Numbered from the stretch's first letter, positions 35,877-52,437 are shown. The stretch is 64,000 nucleotides of DNA from Bathymodiolus brooksi (GCA_963680875.1 OY804580.1:94455353-94519352); one strand, 5' to 3'. Notes: a model not told the origin generated them from the sequence alone. Made by a program: numbers and translations.

Positions 35877-38800
35877 GTGGTGTTTGACTCTGAGTGAACT
35901 TGATGAATGTTATTACAGAAACACGTGGTGTGTGACTCTGAGTGAACTTGATGAATGTTATTACAGAAACACATGGTGTGTGACTCTGAGTGAACTTGAT
36001 GAATGTTATTACAGAAACACGTGGTGTGTGACTCTAAGCGAACTTGATGAATGTTATTACAGAAACACGTGGTGTGTGACTCTGAATGAACTTGATGAAG
36101 GTTATTATAGAAACACGTGGTGTGTGACTCTGAGTGAACTTGATGAATGTTATTACAGAAACACGTGGTGTGTGACTCTGAGTGAACTTGATGAATGTTA
36201 TTACAGAAACACGTGGTATGTGACTCTGAGTGAAATTGATGAATGTTATTACAGAAACACGTGGTGTGTGACTCTGAGTGAACTTGATGAATGTTATTAC
36301 AGAAACACGTGGTGTATGACTCTCAGTGAACTTGGTGAATGTTATTACAGAAACACGTGGTGTGTGACTCTGAGCGAACTTGATGAATGTTATTACAGAA
36401 AAAACGTACACCTGGTGTGTGACTCTGTGTGAACTTGATGAATGTTATTACAGAAACACGTGGTGTGTGACTCTGAGTGAACTTGATGAATGCTATTACA
36501 GAAACACGTGGTGTGTGACTCTGAGTGAACTTGATGAATGTTATTATAGAAACACGTGGTGTGTGACTCTGAGTGAACTTGATGAATGTTATTACAGAAA
36601 CACGTGGTGTGTGACTCTGAATGAACTTGATGAAGGTTATTATAGAAACACGTGGTGTGTGACTATGAGTGAACTTGATGAATGTTATTACAGAAACACA
36701 TGGTGTGTGACTCTGAGTGAACTTGATGAATGTTATTACAGAAACACGTGGTGTGTGACTCTAAGCGAACTTGATGAATGTTATTACAGAAACACGTGGT
36801 GTGTGACTCTGAATGAACTTGATGAAGGTTATTATAGAAACACGTGGTGTGTGACTCTGAGTGAACTTGATGAATGTTATTACAGAAACACGTGGTGTGT
36901 GACTCTGAGTGAACTTGATGAATGTTATTACAGAAACACGTGGTGTGTGATTCTGAGCAAACTTGATGAATGTTATTACAGAAACACGTGGTGTGTGACT
37001 TTGAGTGAACTTGATGAATGCTATTACAGAAACACGTGATGTGTGACTCTGAGTGAACTTGATGAATGTTATTACAGAAACACGTAATGTGTGACTCTGA
37101 GTGAACTTGATGAATGTTATTACAGAAACACGTGGTGTGTGACTCTGAGTGAACTTGATGAAGGTTATTACAGAAACACGTGGTGTGTGACTCTGAATGA
37201 ACTTGATGAAGGTTATTATAGAAACACGTGGTGTGTGACTATGAGTGAACTTGATGAATGTTATTACAGAAACACATGGTGTGTGACTCTGAGTGAACTT
37301 GATGAATGTTATTACAGAAACACGTGGTGTGTGACTCTGAGTGAACTTGATGAATGTTATTACAGAAACACGTGGTGTGTGACTCTAAGCGAACTTGATG
37401 AATGTTATTACAGAAACACGTGGTGTGTGACTCTGAGTGAACTTGATGAATGCTATTACAGAAACACGTGGTGTGTGACTGAGTGAACTTGATGAATGTT
37501 ATGACAGAAACACGTGGTGTGTGACTCTGAGTGAACTTGATGAAGGTTATTACAGAAACACGTGGTGTGTGACTCTGAGTGAACTTGATGAATGTTATTA
37601 CAGAAACACGTGGTGTATGACTCTGAGTGAACTTGATGAATGTTATTACAGAAACACGTGGTGTGTGACTCTGAATGAACTTGATGAAGGTTATTATAGA
37701 AACACGTGGTGTGTGACTCTGAGTGAACTTGATGAATGTTATTACAGAAACACGTGGTGTGTGACTCTGAGTGAACTTGATGAATGTTATTACAGAAACA
37801 CGTGGTGTGTGATTCTGAGCAAACTTGATGAATGTTATTACAGAAACACGTGGTGTGTGACTTTGAGTGAACTTGATGAATGCTATTACAGAAACACGTG
37901 ATGTGTGACTCTGAGTGAACTTGATGAATGTTATTATAGAAACACGTGGTGTGTGACTCTGAGTGAACTTGATGAAGGTTATTACAGAAACACGTGGTGT
38001 GTGACTCTGAGTGAACTTGATGAATGTTATTACAGAAACACGTAGTGTATGACTCTGAGTGAACTTGATGAATGTTATTACAGAAACACGTGGTGTGTGA
38101 CTGAGCGAACATGATGAATGTTATTACAGAAACACGTGGTGTGTGACTCTGAGTGAACTTGATGAATGTTATTACAGAAACACGTGGTGTTTGACTCTGA
38201 GTGAACTTGATGAATGTTATTACAGAAACACGTGGTGTGTGACTCTGAGTGAACTTGATGAATGTTATTACAGAAACACATGGTGTGTGACTCTGAGTGA
38301 ACTTGATGAATGTTATTACAGAAACACGTGGTGTGTGACTCTAAGCGAACTTGATGAATGTTATTACAGAAACACGTGGTGTGTGACTCTGAATGAACTT
38401 GATGAAGGTTATTATAGAAACACGTGGTGTGTGACTCTGAGTGAACTTGATGAATGTTATTACAGAAACACGTGGTGTGTGACTCTGAGTGAACTTGATG
38501 AATGTTATTACAGAAACACGTGGTGTGTGATTCTGAGCAAACTTGATGAATGTTATTACAGAAACACGTGGTGTGTGACTTTGAGTGAACTTGATGAATG
38601 CTATTACAGAAACACGTGATGTGTGACTCTGAGTGAACTTGATGAATGTTATTATAGAAACACGTGGTGTGTGACTCTGAGTGAACTTGATGAAGGTTAT
38701 TACAGAAACACGTGGTGTGTGACTCTGAGTGAACTTGATGAATGTTATTACAGAAACACGTGGTGTGTGACTGAGCGAACATGATGAATGTTATTACAGA

Positions 38801-41800
38801 AACACGTGGTGTGTGACTCTGAGTGAACTTGATGAATGTTATTACAGAAACACGTGGTGTTTGACTCTGAGTGAACTTGATGAATGTTATTACAGAAACA
38901 CGTGGTGTGTGACTCTGAGTGAACTTGATGAATGTTATTACAGAAACACGTGGTGTGTGACTCTGAGTGAACTTGATGAATGTTATTACAGAAACACGTG
39001 GTGTGTGATTCTGAGCGAACTTGATGAATGTTATTACAGAAACACGTGGTATGTGACTCTGAGTGAAATTGATGAATGTTATTACAGAAACACGTGGTGT
39101 GTGACTCTGAGTGAACTTGATGAATGTTATTACAGAAACACGTGGTGTATGACTCTCAGTGAACTTTGTGAATGTTATTACAGAAACACGTGGTGTGTGA
39201 CTCTGAGCGAACTTGATGAATGTTATTACAGAAACACGTACACGTGGTGTGTGACTCTGTGTGAACTTGATGAATGCTATTACAGAAACATGTAGTGTGT
39301 GACTCTGAGTGAACTTGATGAATGTTATTATAGAAACACGTGGTGTGTGACGCTGAGTGAACTTGATGAATGTTATTACAGAAACACGTGGTGTGTGACT
39401 CTGAGTGAACTTGATGAATGTTATTACAGAAACACGTGGTGTGTGACTCTGAGCGAACTTGATGAATATTATTACAGAAACACGTGGTGTGTGACTCTGA
39501 GTGAACTTGATGAATGTTATTACAGAAACACGTGGTGTGTGACTCTGAGTGAACTTGATGAAGGTTATTACAGAAACACGTGGTGTGTGACTCTGAGTGA
39601 ACTTGATGAATGTTATTACAGAAACACGTGGTGTGTGACTCTGAATGAACTTGATGAAGGTTATTATAGAAACACGTGGTGTGTGACTATGAGTGAACTT
39701 GATGAATGTTATTACAGAAACACATGGTGTGTGACTCTGAGTGAACTTGATGAATGTTATTACAGAAACACGTGGTGTGTGACTCTGAGTGAACTTGATG
39801 AATGTTATTACAGAAACACGTGGTGTGTGACTCTAAGCGAACTTGATGAATGTTATTACAGAAACACGTGGTGTGTGACTCTGAGTGAACTTGATGAATG
39901 CTATTACAGAAACACGTGGTGTGTGACTGAGTGAACTTGATGAATGTTATGACAGAAACACGTGGTGTGTGACTCTGAGTGAACTTGATGAAGGTTATTA
40001 CAGAAACACGTGGTGTGTGACTCTGAGTGAACTTGATGAATGTTATTACAGAAACACGTGGTGTATGACTCTGAGTGAACTTGATGAATGTTATTACAGA
40101 AACACGTGGTGTGTGACTCTGAATGAACTTGATGAAGGTTATTATAGAAACACGTGGTGTGTGACTCTGAGTGAACTTGATGAATGTTATTACAGAAACA
40201 CGTGGTGTGTGACTCTGAGTGAACTTGATGAATGTTATTACAGAAACACGTGGTGTGTGATTCTGAGCAAACTTGATGAATGTTATTACAGAAACACGTG
40301 GTGTGTGACTTTGAGTGAACTTGATGAATGCTATTACAGAAACACGTGATGTGTGACTCTGAGTGAACTTGATGAATGTTATTATAGAAACACGTGGTGT
40401 GTGACTCTGAGTGAACTTGATGAAGGTTATTACAGAAACACGTGGTGTGTGACTCTGAGTGAACTTGATGAATGTTATTACAGAAACACGTAGTGTATGA
40501 CTCTGAGTGAACTTGATGAATGTTATTACAGAAACACGTGGTGTGTGACTGAGCGAACATGATGAATGTTATTACAGAAACACGTGGTGTGTGACTCTGA
40601 GTGAACTTGATGAATGTTATTACAGAAACACGTGGTGTTTGACTCTGAGTGAACTTGATGAATGTTATTACAGAAACACGTGGTGTGTGACTCTGAGTGA
40701 ACTTGATGAATGTTATTACAGAAACACGTGGTGTGTGACTCTGAGTGAACTTGATGAATGTTATTACAGAAACACGTGGTGTGTGATTCTGAGCGAACTT
40801 GATGAATGTTATTACAGAAACACGTGGTATGTGACTCTGAGTGAAATTGATGAATGTTATTACAGAAACACGTGGTGTGTGACTCTGAGTGAACTTGATG
40901 AATGTTATTACAGAAACACGTGGTGTATGACTCTCAGTGAACTTGGTGAATGTTATTACAGAAACACGTGGTGTGTGACTCTGAGCGAACTTGATGAATG
41001 TTATTACAGAAACACGTACACGTGGTGTGTGACTCTGTGTGAACTTGATGAATGCTATTACAGAAACACGTGGTGTGTGACTCTGAGTGAACTTGATGAA
41101 TGTTATTATAGAAACACGTGGTGTGTGACTCTGAGTGAACTTGATGAATGTTATTACAGAAACACGTGGTGTGTGACTCTGAGTGAACTTGATGAATGTT
41201 ATTACAGAAACACGTGGTGTGTGACTCTGAGCGAACTTGATGAATATTATTACAGAAACACGTGGTGTGTGACTCTGAGTGAACTTGATGAATGTTATTA
41301 CAGAAACACGTGGTGTGTGACTCTGAGTGAACTTGATGAAGGTTATTACAGAAACACGTGGTGTGTGACTCTGAGTGAACTTGATGAATGTTATTACAGA
41401 AACACGTGGTGTATGACTCTGAGTGAACTTGATGAATGTTATTACAGAAACACGTGGTGTGTGACTCTGAATGAACTTGATGAAGGTTATTATAGAAACA
41501 CGTGGTGTGTGACTATGAGTGAACTTGATGAATGTTATTACAGAAACACATGGTGTGTGACTCTGAGTGAACTTGATGAATGTTATTACAGAAACACGTG
41601 GTGTGTGACTCTAAGCGAACTTGATGAATGTTATTACAGAAACACGTGGTGTGTGACTCTGAGTGAACTTGATGAATGCTATTACAGAAACACGTGGTGT
41701 GTGACTCTGAGTGAACTTGATGAATGTTATTACAGAAACACGTGGTGTGTGACTCTGAGTGAACTTGATGAAGGTTATTACAGAAACACGTGGTGTGTGA

Positions 41801-44800
41801 CTCTGAGTGAACTTGATGAATGTTATTACAGAAACACGTGGTGTATGACTCTGAGTGAACTTGATGAATGTTATTACAGAAACACGTGGTGTGTGACTCT
41901 GAATGAACTTGATGAAGGTTATTATAGAAACACGTGGTGTGTGACTCTGAGTGAACTTGATGAATGTTATTACAGAAACACGTGGTGTGTGACTCTGAGT
42001 GAACTTGATGAATGTTATTACAGAAACACGTGGTGTGTGATTCTGAGCAAACTTGATGAATGTTATTACAGAAACACGTGGTGTGTGACTTTGAGTGAAC
42101 TTGATGAATGCTATTACAGAAACACGTGGTGTGTGACTCTGAGTGAACTTGATGAATGTTATTACAGAAACACGTGGTGTGTGACTCTGAGTGAACTTGA
42201 TGAAGGTTATTACAGAAACACGTGGTGTGTGACTCTGAGTGAACTTGATGAATGTTATTACAGAAACACGTGGTGTATGACTCTGAGTGAACTTGATGAA
42301 TGTTATTACAGAAACACGTGGTGTGTGACTCTGAATGAACTTGATGAAGGTTATTATAGAAACACGTGGTGTGTGACTCTGAGTGAACTTGATGAATGTT
42401 ATTACAGAAACACGTGGTGTGTGACTCTGAGTGAACTTGATGAATGTTATTACAGAAACACGTGGTGTGTGATTCTGAGCAAACTTGATGAATGTTATTA
42501 CAGAAACACGTGGTGTGTGACTTTGAGTGAACTTGATGAATGCTATTACAGAAACACGTGATGTGTGACTCTGAGTGAACTTGATGAATGTTATTATAGA
42601 AACACGTGGTGTGTGACTCTGAGCGAACTTGATGAATATTATTACAGAAACACGTGGTGTGTGACTCTGAGTGAACTTGATGAATGTTATTACAGAAACA
42701 CGTGGTGTGTGACTCTGAGTGAACTTGATGAAGGTTATTACAGAAACACGTGGTGTGTGACTCTGAGTGAACTTGATGAATGTTATTACAGAAACACGTG
42801 GTGTATGACTCTGAGTGAACTTGATGAATGTTATTACAGAAACACGTGGTGTGTGACTCTGAATGAACTTGATGAAGGTTATTATAGAAACACGTGGTGT
42901 GTGACTATGAGTGAACTTGATGAATGTTATTACAGAAACACATGGTGTGTGACTCTGAGTGAACTTGATGAATGTTATTACAGAAACACGTGGTGTGTGA
43001 CTCTAAGCGAACTTGATGAATGTTATTACAGAAACACGTGGTGTGTGACTCTGAGTGAACTTGATGAATGCTATTACAGAAACACGTGGTGTGTGACTCT
43101 GAGTGAACTTGATGAATGTTATTACAGAAACACGTGGTGTGTGACTCTGAGTGAACTTGATGAAGGTTATTACAGAAACACGTGGTGTGTGACTCTGAGT
43201 GAACTTGATGAATGTTATTACAGAAACACGTGGTGTGTGACTGAGCGAACATGATGAATGTTATTACAGAAACACGTGGTGTGTGACTCTGAGTGAACTT
43301 GATGAATGTTATTACAGAAACACGTGGTGTTTGACTCTGAGTGAACTTGATGAATGTTATTACAGAAACACGTGGTGTGTGACTCTGAGTGAACTTGATG
43401 AATGTTATTACAGAAACACGTGGTGTGTGACTCTGAGTGAACTTGATGAATGTTATTACAGAAACACGTGGTGTGTGATTCTGAGCGAACTTGATGAATG
43501 TTATTACAGAAACACGTGGTATGTGACTCTGAGTGAAATTGATGAATGTTATTACAGAAACACGTGGTGTGTGACTCTGAGTGAACTTGATGAATGTTAT
43601 TACAGAAACACGTGGTGTATGACTCTCAGTGAACTTTGTGAATGTTATTACAGAAACACGTGGTGTGTGACTCTGAGCGAACTTGATGAATGTTATTACA
43701 GAAACACGTACACGTGGTGTGTGACTCTGTGTGAACTTGATGAATGCTATTACAGAAACATGTAGTGTGTGACTCTGAGTGAACTTGATGAATGTTATTA
43801 TAGAAACACGTGGTGTGTGACGCTGAGTGAACTTGATGAATGTTATTACAGAAACACGTGGTGTGTGACTCTGAGTGAACTTGATGAATGTTATTACAGA
43901 AACACGTGGTGTGTGACTCTGAGCGAACTTGATGAATATTATTACAGAAACACGTGGTGTGTGACTCTGAGTGAACTTGATGAATGTTATTACAGAAACA
44001 CGTGGTGTGTGACTCTGAGTGAACTTGATGAAGGTTATTACAGAAACACGTGGTGTGTGACTCTGAGTGAACTTGATGAAGGTTATTATAGAAACACGTG
44101 GTGTGTGACTATGAGTGAACTTGATGAATGTTATTACAGAAACACATGGTGTGTGACTCTGAGTGAACTTGATGAATGTTATTACAGAAACACGTGGTGT
44201 GTGACTCTAAGCGAACTTGATGAATGTTATTACAGAAACACGTGGTGTGTGACTCTGAGTGAACTTGATGAATGCTATTACAGAAACACGTGGTGTGTGA
44301 CTGAGTGAACTTGATGAATGTTATGACAGAAACACGTGGTGTGTGACTCTGAGTGAACTTGATGAAGGTTATTACAGAAACACGTGGTGTGTGACTCTGA
44401 GTGAACTTGATGAATGTTATTACAGAAACACGTGGTGTATGACTCTGAGTGAACTTGATGAATGTTATTACAGAAACACGTGGTGTGTGACTCTGAATGA
44501 ACTTGATGAAGGTTATTATAGAAACACGTGGTGTGTGACTCTGAGTGAACTTGATGAATGTTATTACAGAAACACGTGGTGTGTGACTCTGAGTGAACTT
44601 GATGAATGTTATTACAGAAACACGTGGTGTGTGATTCTGAGCAAACTTGATGAATGTTATTACAGAAACACGTGGTGTGTGACTTTGAGTGAACTTGATG
44701 AATGCTATTACAGAAACACGTGATGTGTGACTCTGAGTGAACTTGATGAATGTTATTATAGAAACACGTGGTGTGTGACTCTGAGTGAACTTGATGAAGG

Positions 44801-47800
44801 TTATTACAGAAACACGTGGTGTGTGACTCTGAGTGAACTTGATGAATGTTATTACAGAAACACGTAGTGTATGACTCTGAGTGAACTTGATGAATGTTAT
44901 TACAGAAACACGTGGTGTGTGACTGAGCGAACATGATGAATGTTATTACAGAAACACGTGGTGTGTGACTCTGAGTGAACTTGATGAATGTTATTACAGA
45001 AACACGTGGTGTTTGACTCTGAGTGAACTTGATGAATGTTATTACAGAAACACGTGGTGTGTGACTCTGAGTGAACTTGATGAATGTTATTACAGAAACA
45101 CGTGGTGTGTGACTCTGAGTGAACTTGATGAATGTTATTACAGAAACACGTGGTGTGTGATTCTGAGCGAACTTGATGAATGTTATTACAGAAACACGTG
45201 GTATGTGACTCTGAGTGAAATTGATGAATGTTATTACAGAAACACGTGGTGTGTGACTCTGAGTGAACTTGATGAATGTTATTACAGAAACACGTGGTGT
45301 ATGACTCTCAGTGAACTTGGTGAATGTTATTACAGAAACACGTGGTGTGTGACTCTGAGCGAACTTGATGAATGTTATTACAGAAACACGTACACGTGGT
45401 GTGTGACTCTGTGTGAACTTGATGAATGCTATTACAGAAACACGTGGTGTGTGACTCTGAGTGAACTTGATGAATGTTATTATAGAAACACGTGGTGTGT
45501 GACTCTGAGTGAACTTGATGAATGTTATTACAGAAACACGTGGTGTGTGACTCTGAGTGAACTTGATGAATGTTATTACAGAAACACGTGGTGTGTGACT
45601 CTGAGCGAACTTGATGAATATTATTACAGAAACACGTGGTGTGTGACTCTGAGTGAACTTGATGAATGTTATTACAGAAACACGTGGTGTGTGACTCTGA
45701 GTGAACTTGATGAATGTTATTACAGAAACACGTGGTGTGTGACTCTGAGTGAACTTGATGAATGTTATTACAGAAACACGTGGTGTGTGATTCTGGGTGA
45801 ACTTGATGAATGTTATTACAGAAACACGTGGTATGTGACTCTGAGTGAAATTGATGAATGTTATTACAGAAACACGTGGTGTGTGACTCTGAGTGAACTT
45901 GATGAATGTTATTACAGAAACACGTGGTGTATGACTCTCAGTGAACTTGGTGAATGTTATTACAGAAACACGTGGTGTGTGACTCTGAGCGAACTTGATG
46001 AATGTTATTACAGAAAAAACGTACACCTGGTGTGTGACTCTGTGTGAACTTGATGAATGTTATTACAGAAACACGTGGTGTGTGACTCTGAGTGAACTTG
46101 ATGAATGCTATTACAGAAACACGTGGTGTGTGACTCTGAGTGAACTTGATGAATGTTATTATAGAAACACGTGGTGTGTGACTCTGAGTGAACTTGATGA
46201 ATGTTATTACAGAAACACGTGGTGTGTGACTCTGAATGAACTTGATGAAGGTTATTATAGAAACACGTGGTGTGTGACTATGAGTGAACTTGATGAATGT
46301 TATTACAGAAACACATGGTGTGTGACTCTGAGTGAACTTGATGAATGTTATTACAGAAACACGTGGTGTGTGACTCTAAGCGAACTTGATGAATGTTATT
46401 ACAGAAACACGTGGTGTGTGACTCTGAATGAACTTGATGAAGGTTATTATAGAAACACGTGGTGTGTGACTCTGAGTGAACTTGATGAATGTTATTACAG
46501 AAACACGTGGTGTGTGACTCTGAGTGAACTTGATGAATGTTATTACAGAAACACGTGGTGTGTGATTCTGAGCAAACTTGATGAATGTTATTACAGAAAC
46601 ACGTGGTGTGTGACTTTGAGTGAACTTGATGAATGCTATTACAGAAACACGTGATGTGTGACTCTGAGTGAACTTGATGAATGTTATTATAGAAACACGT
46701 GGTGTGTGACTCTGAGTGAACTTGATGAAGGTTATTACAGAAACACGTGGTGTGTGACTCTGAGTGAACTTGATGAATGTTATTACAGAAACACGTAATG
46801 TGTGACTCTGAGTGAACTTGATGAATGTTATTACAGAAACACGTGGTGTGTGACTCTGAGTGAACTTGATGAAGGTTATTACAGAAACACGTGGTGTGTG
46901 ACTCTGAGTGAACTTGATGAAGGTTATTACAGAAACACGTGGTGTGTGACTCTGAGTGAACTTGATGAATGTTATTACAGAAACACGTGGTGTATGACTC
47001 TGAGTGAACTTGATGAATGTTATTACAGAAACACGTGGTGTGTTACTCTGAATGAACTTGATAAAGGTTATTATAGAAACACGTGGTGTGTGACTCTGAG
47101 TGAACTTGATGAATGTTATTACAGAAACACGTGGTGTGTGACTCTGAGTGAACTTGATGAATGTTATTACAGAAACACGTGGTGTGTGATTCTGAGCAAA
47201 CTTGATGAATGTTATTACAGAAACACGTGGTGTGTGACTTTGAGTGAACTTGATGAATGCTATTACAGAAACACGTTATGTGTGACTCTGAGTGAACTTG
47301 ATGAATGTTATTATAGAAACACGTGGTGTGTGACTCTGAGTGAACTTGATGAAGGTTATTACAGAAACACGTGGTGTGTGACTCTGAGTGAACTTGATGA
47401 ATGTTATTACAGAAACACGTAGTGTATGACTCTGAGTGAACTTGATGAATGTTATTACAGAAACACGTGGTGTGTGACTGAGCGAACATGATGAATGTTA
47501 TTACAGAAACACGTGGTGTGTGACTCTGAGTGAACTTGATGAATGTTATTACAGAAACACGTGGTGTTTGACTCTGAGTGAACTTGATGAATGTTATTAC
47601 AGAAACACGTGGTGTGTGACTCTGAGTGAACTTGATGAATGTTATTACAGAAACACGTGGTGTGTGACTCTGAGTGAACTTGATGAATGTTATTACAGAA
47701 ACACGTGGTGTGTGATTCTGAGCGAACTTGATGAATGTTATTACAGAAACACGTGGTATGTGACTCTGAGTGAAATTGATGAATGTTATTACAGAAACAC

Positions 47801-47987
47801 GTGGTGTGTGACTCTGAGTGAACTTGATGAATGTTATTACAGAAACACGTGGTGTATGACTCTCAGTGAACTTTGTGAATGTTATTACAGAAACACGTGG
47901 TGTGTGACTCTGAGCGAACTTGATGAATGTTATTACAGAAACACGTACACGTGGTGTGTGACTCTGTGTGAACTTGATGAATGCTAT

Positions 47988-50139
47988 TACAGAAACATGT
48001 AGTGTGTGACTCTGAGTGAACTTGATGAATGTTATTATAGAAACACGTGGTGTGTGACGCTGAGTGAACTTGATGAATGTTATTACAGAAACACGTGGTG
48101 TGTGACTCTGAGTGAACTTGATGAATGTTATTACAGAAACACGTGGTGTATGACTCTCAGTGAACTTGGTGAATGTTATTACAGAAACACGTGGTGTGTG
48201 ACTCTGAGCGAACTTGATGAATGTTATTACAGAAAAAACGTACACCTGGTGTGTGACTCTGTGTGAACTTGATGAATGTTATTACAGAAACACGTGGTGT
48301 GTGACTCTGAGTGAACTTGATGAATGCTATTACAGAAACACGTGGTGTGTGACTCTGAGTGAACTTGATGAATGTTATTATAGAAACACGTGGTGTGTGA
48401 CTCTGAGTGAACTTGATGAATGTTATTACAGAAACACGTGGTGTGTGACTCTGAATGAACTTGATGAAGGTTATTATAGAAACACGTGGTGTGTGACTAT
48501 GAGTGAACTTGATGAATGTTATTACAGAAACACATTGTGTGTGACTCTGAGTGAACTTGATGAATGTTATTACAGAAACACGTGGTGTGTGACTCTAAGC
48601 GAACTTGATGAATGTTATTACAGAAACACGTGGTGTGTGACTCTGAATGAACTTGATGAAGGTTATTATAGAAACACGTGGTGTGTGACTCTGAGTGAAC
48701 TTGATGAATGTTATTACAGAAACACGTGGTGTGTGACTCTGAGTGAACTTGATGAATGTTATTACAGAAACACGTGGTGTGTGATTCTGAGCAAACTTGA
48801 TGAATGTTATTACAGAAACACGTGGTGTGTGACTTTGAGTGAACTTGATGAATGCTATTACAGAAACACGTGATGTGTGACTCTGAGTGAACTTGATGAA
48901 TGTTATTATAGAAACACGTGGTGTGTGACTCTGAGTGAACTTGATGAAGGTTATTACAGAAACACGTGGTGTGTGACTCTGAGTGAACTTGATGAATGTT
49001 ATTACAGAAACACGTAGTGTATGACTCTGAGTGAACTTGATGAATGTTATTACAGAAACACGTGGTGTGTGACTGAGCGAACATGATGAATGTTATTACA
49101 GAAACACGTGGTGTGTGACTCTGAGTGAACTTGATGAATGTTATTACAGAAACACGTGGTGTTTGACTCTGAGTGAACTTGATGAATGTTATTACAGAAA
49201 CACGTGGTGTGTGACTCTGAGTGAACTTGATGAATGTTATTACAGAAACACGTGGTGTGTGACTCTGAGTGAACTTGATGAATGTTATTACAAAAACACG
49301 TGGTGTGTGATTCTGAGCGAACTTGATGAATGTTATTACAGAAACACGTGGTATGTGACTCTGAGTGAAATTGATGAATGTTATTACAGAAACACGTTGT
49401 GTGTGACTCTGAGTGAACTTGATGAATGTTATTACAGAAACACGTGGTGTATGACTCTCAGTGAACTTGGTGAATGTTATTACAGAAACACGTGGTGTGT
49501 GACTCTGAGCGAACTTGATGAATGTTATTACAGAAACACGTACACGTGGTGTGTGACTCTGTGTGAACTTGATGAATGCTATTACAGAAACACGTGGTGT
49601 GTGACTCTGAGTGAACTTGATGAATGTTATTATAGAAACACGTGGTGTGTGACTCTGAGTGAACTTGATGAATGTTATTACAGAAACACGTGGTGTGTGA
49701 CTCTGAGTGAACTTGATGAATGTTATTACAGAAACACGTGGTGTGTGACTCTGAGCGAACTTGATGAATATTATTACAGAAACACGTGGTGTGTGACTCT
49801 GAGTGAACTTGATGAATGTTATTACAGAAACACGTGGTGTGTGACTCTGAGTGAACTTGATGAATGTTATTACAGAAACACGTGGTGTGTGACTCTGAGT
49901 GAACTTGATGAATGTTATTACAGAAACACGTGGTGTGTGATTCTGAGTGAACTTGATGAATGTTATTACAGAAACACGTGGTATGTGACTCTGAGTGAAA
50001 TTGATGAATGTTATTACAGAAACACGTGGTGTGTGACTCTGAGTGAACTTGATGAATGTTATTACAGAAACACGTGGTGTATGACTCTCAGTGAACTTGG
50101 TGAATGTTATTACAGAAACACGTGGTGTGTGACTCTGAG
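47988..50139. repeat. 2.15-kb block, copy 2 of the 25,007-bp offset duplication
   Basis: Counterpart of 22981-25132. It differs by isolated changes such as CAAAAACACG near 49290 and ACGTTGTGTG near 49395, which are absent from copy 1. The large distance between such similar blocks implies exchange or amplification spanning tens of kilobases, or two assembly paths through the same sequence. Confidence 0.8.
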
Positions 50140-52437
50140 CGAACTTGATGAATGTTATTACAGAAAAAACGTACACCTGGTGTGTGACTCTGTGTGAACT
50201 TGATGAATGTTATTACAGAAACACGTGGTGTGTGACTCTGAGTGAACTTGATGAATGCTATTACAGAAACACGTGGTGTGTGACTCTGAGTGAACTTGAT
50301 GAATGTTATTATAGAAACACGTGGTGTGTGACTCTGAGTGAACTTGATGAATGTTATTACAGAAACACGTGGTGTGTGACTCTGAATGAACTTGATGAAG
50401 GTTATTATAAAAACACGTGGTGTGTGACTATGAGTGAACTTGATGAATGTTATTACAGAAACACATGGTGTGTGACTCTGAGTGAACTTGATGAATGTTA
50501 TTACAGAAACACGTGGTGTGTGACTCTAAGCGAACTTGATGAATGTTATTACAGAAACACGTGGTGTGTGACTCTGAATGAACTTGATGAAGGTTATTAT
50601 AGAAACACGTGGTGTGTGACTCTGAGTGAACTTGATGAATGTTATTACAGAAACACGTGGTGTGTGACTCTGAGTGAACTTGATGAATGTTATTACAGAA
50701 ACACGTGGTGTGTGATTCTGAGCAAACTTGATGAATGTTATTACAGAAACACGTGGTGTGTGACTTTGAGTGAACTTGATGAATGCTATTACAGAAACAC
50801 GTGATGTGTGACTCTGAGTGAACTTGATGAATGTTATTATAGAAACACGTGGTGTGTGACTCTGAGTGAACTTGATGAAGGTTATTACAGAAACACGTGG
50901 TGTGTGACTCTGAGTGAACTTGATGAATGTTATTACAGAAACACGTAGTGTATGACTCTGAGTGAACTTGATGAATGTTATTACAGAAACACGTGGTGTG
51001 TGACTCTGAGTGAACTTGATGAATGTTATTACAGAAACACGTAGTGTATGACTCTGAGTGAACTTGATGAATGTTATTACAGAAACACGTGGTGTTTGAC
51101 TCTGAGTGAACTTGATGAATGTTATTATAGAAACACGTGGTGTGTGACTCTGAGTGAACTTGATGAAGGTTATTACAGAAACACGTGGTGTGTGACTCTG
51201 AGTGAACTTGATGAATGTTATTACAGAAACACGTAGTGTATGACTCTGAGTGAACTTGATGAATGTTATTACAGAAACACGTGGTGTGTGACTCTGAGTG
51301 AACTTGATGAATGTTATTACAGAAACACGTAGTGTATGACTCTGAGTGAACTTGATGAATGTTATTACAGAAACACGTGGTGTGTGACTGAGCGAACATG
51401 ATGAATGTTATTACAGAAACACGTGGTGTGTGACTCTGAGTGAACTTGATGAATGTTATTACAGAAACACGTGGTGTTTGACTCTGAGTGAACTTGATGA
51501 ATGTTATTACAGAAACACGTGGTGTGTGACTCTGAGTGAACTTGATGAATGTTATTACAGAAACACGTGGTGTGTGACTCTGAGTGAACTTGATGAATGT
51601 TATTACAGAAACACGTGGTGTGTGATTCTGAGCGAACTTGATGAATGTTATTACAGAAACACGTGGTATGTGACTCTGAGTGAAATTGATGAAGGTTATT
51701 ACAGAAACACGTGGTGTGTGACTCTGAGTGAACTTGATGAATGTTATTACAGAAACACGTGGTGTGTGATTCTGAGCAAACTTGATGAATGTTATTACAG
51801 AAACACGTGGTGTGTGACTCTGAGTGAAATTGATGAATGTTATTACAGAAACACGTGATGTGTGACTCTGAGTGAACTTGATGAATGTTATTATAGAAAC
51901 ACGTGGTGTGTGACTCTGAGTGAACTTGATGAAGGTTATTACAGAAACACGTGGTGTGTGACTCTGAGTGAACTTGATGAATGTTATTACAGAAACACGT
52001 AGTGTATGACTCTGAGTGAACTTGATGAATGTTATTACAGAAACACGTGGTGTGTGACTCTGAGTGAACTTGATGAATGTTATTACAGAAACACGTAGTG
52101 TATGACTCTGAGTGAACTTGATGAATGTTATTACAGAAACACGTGGTGTTTGACTCTGAGTGAACTTGATGAATGTTATTATAGAAACACGTGGTGTGTG
52201 ACTCTGAGTGAACTTGATGAAGGTTATTACAGAAACACGTGGTGTGTGACTCTGAGTGAACTTGATGAATGTTATTACAGAAACACGTAGTGTATGACTC
52301 TGAGTGAACTTGATGAATGTTATTACAGAAACACGTGGTGTGTGACTCTGAGTGAACTTGATGAATGTTATTACAGAAACACGTAGTGTATGACTCTGAG
52401 TGAACTTGATGAATGTTATTACAGAAACACGTGGTGT

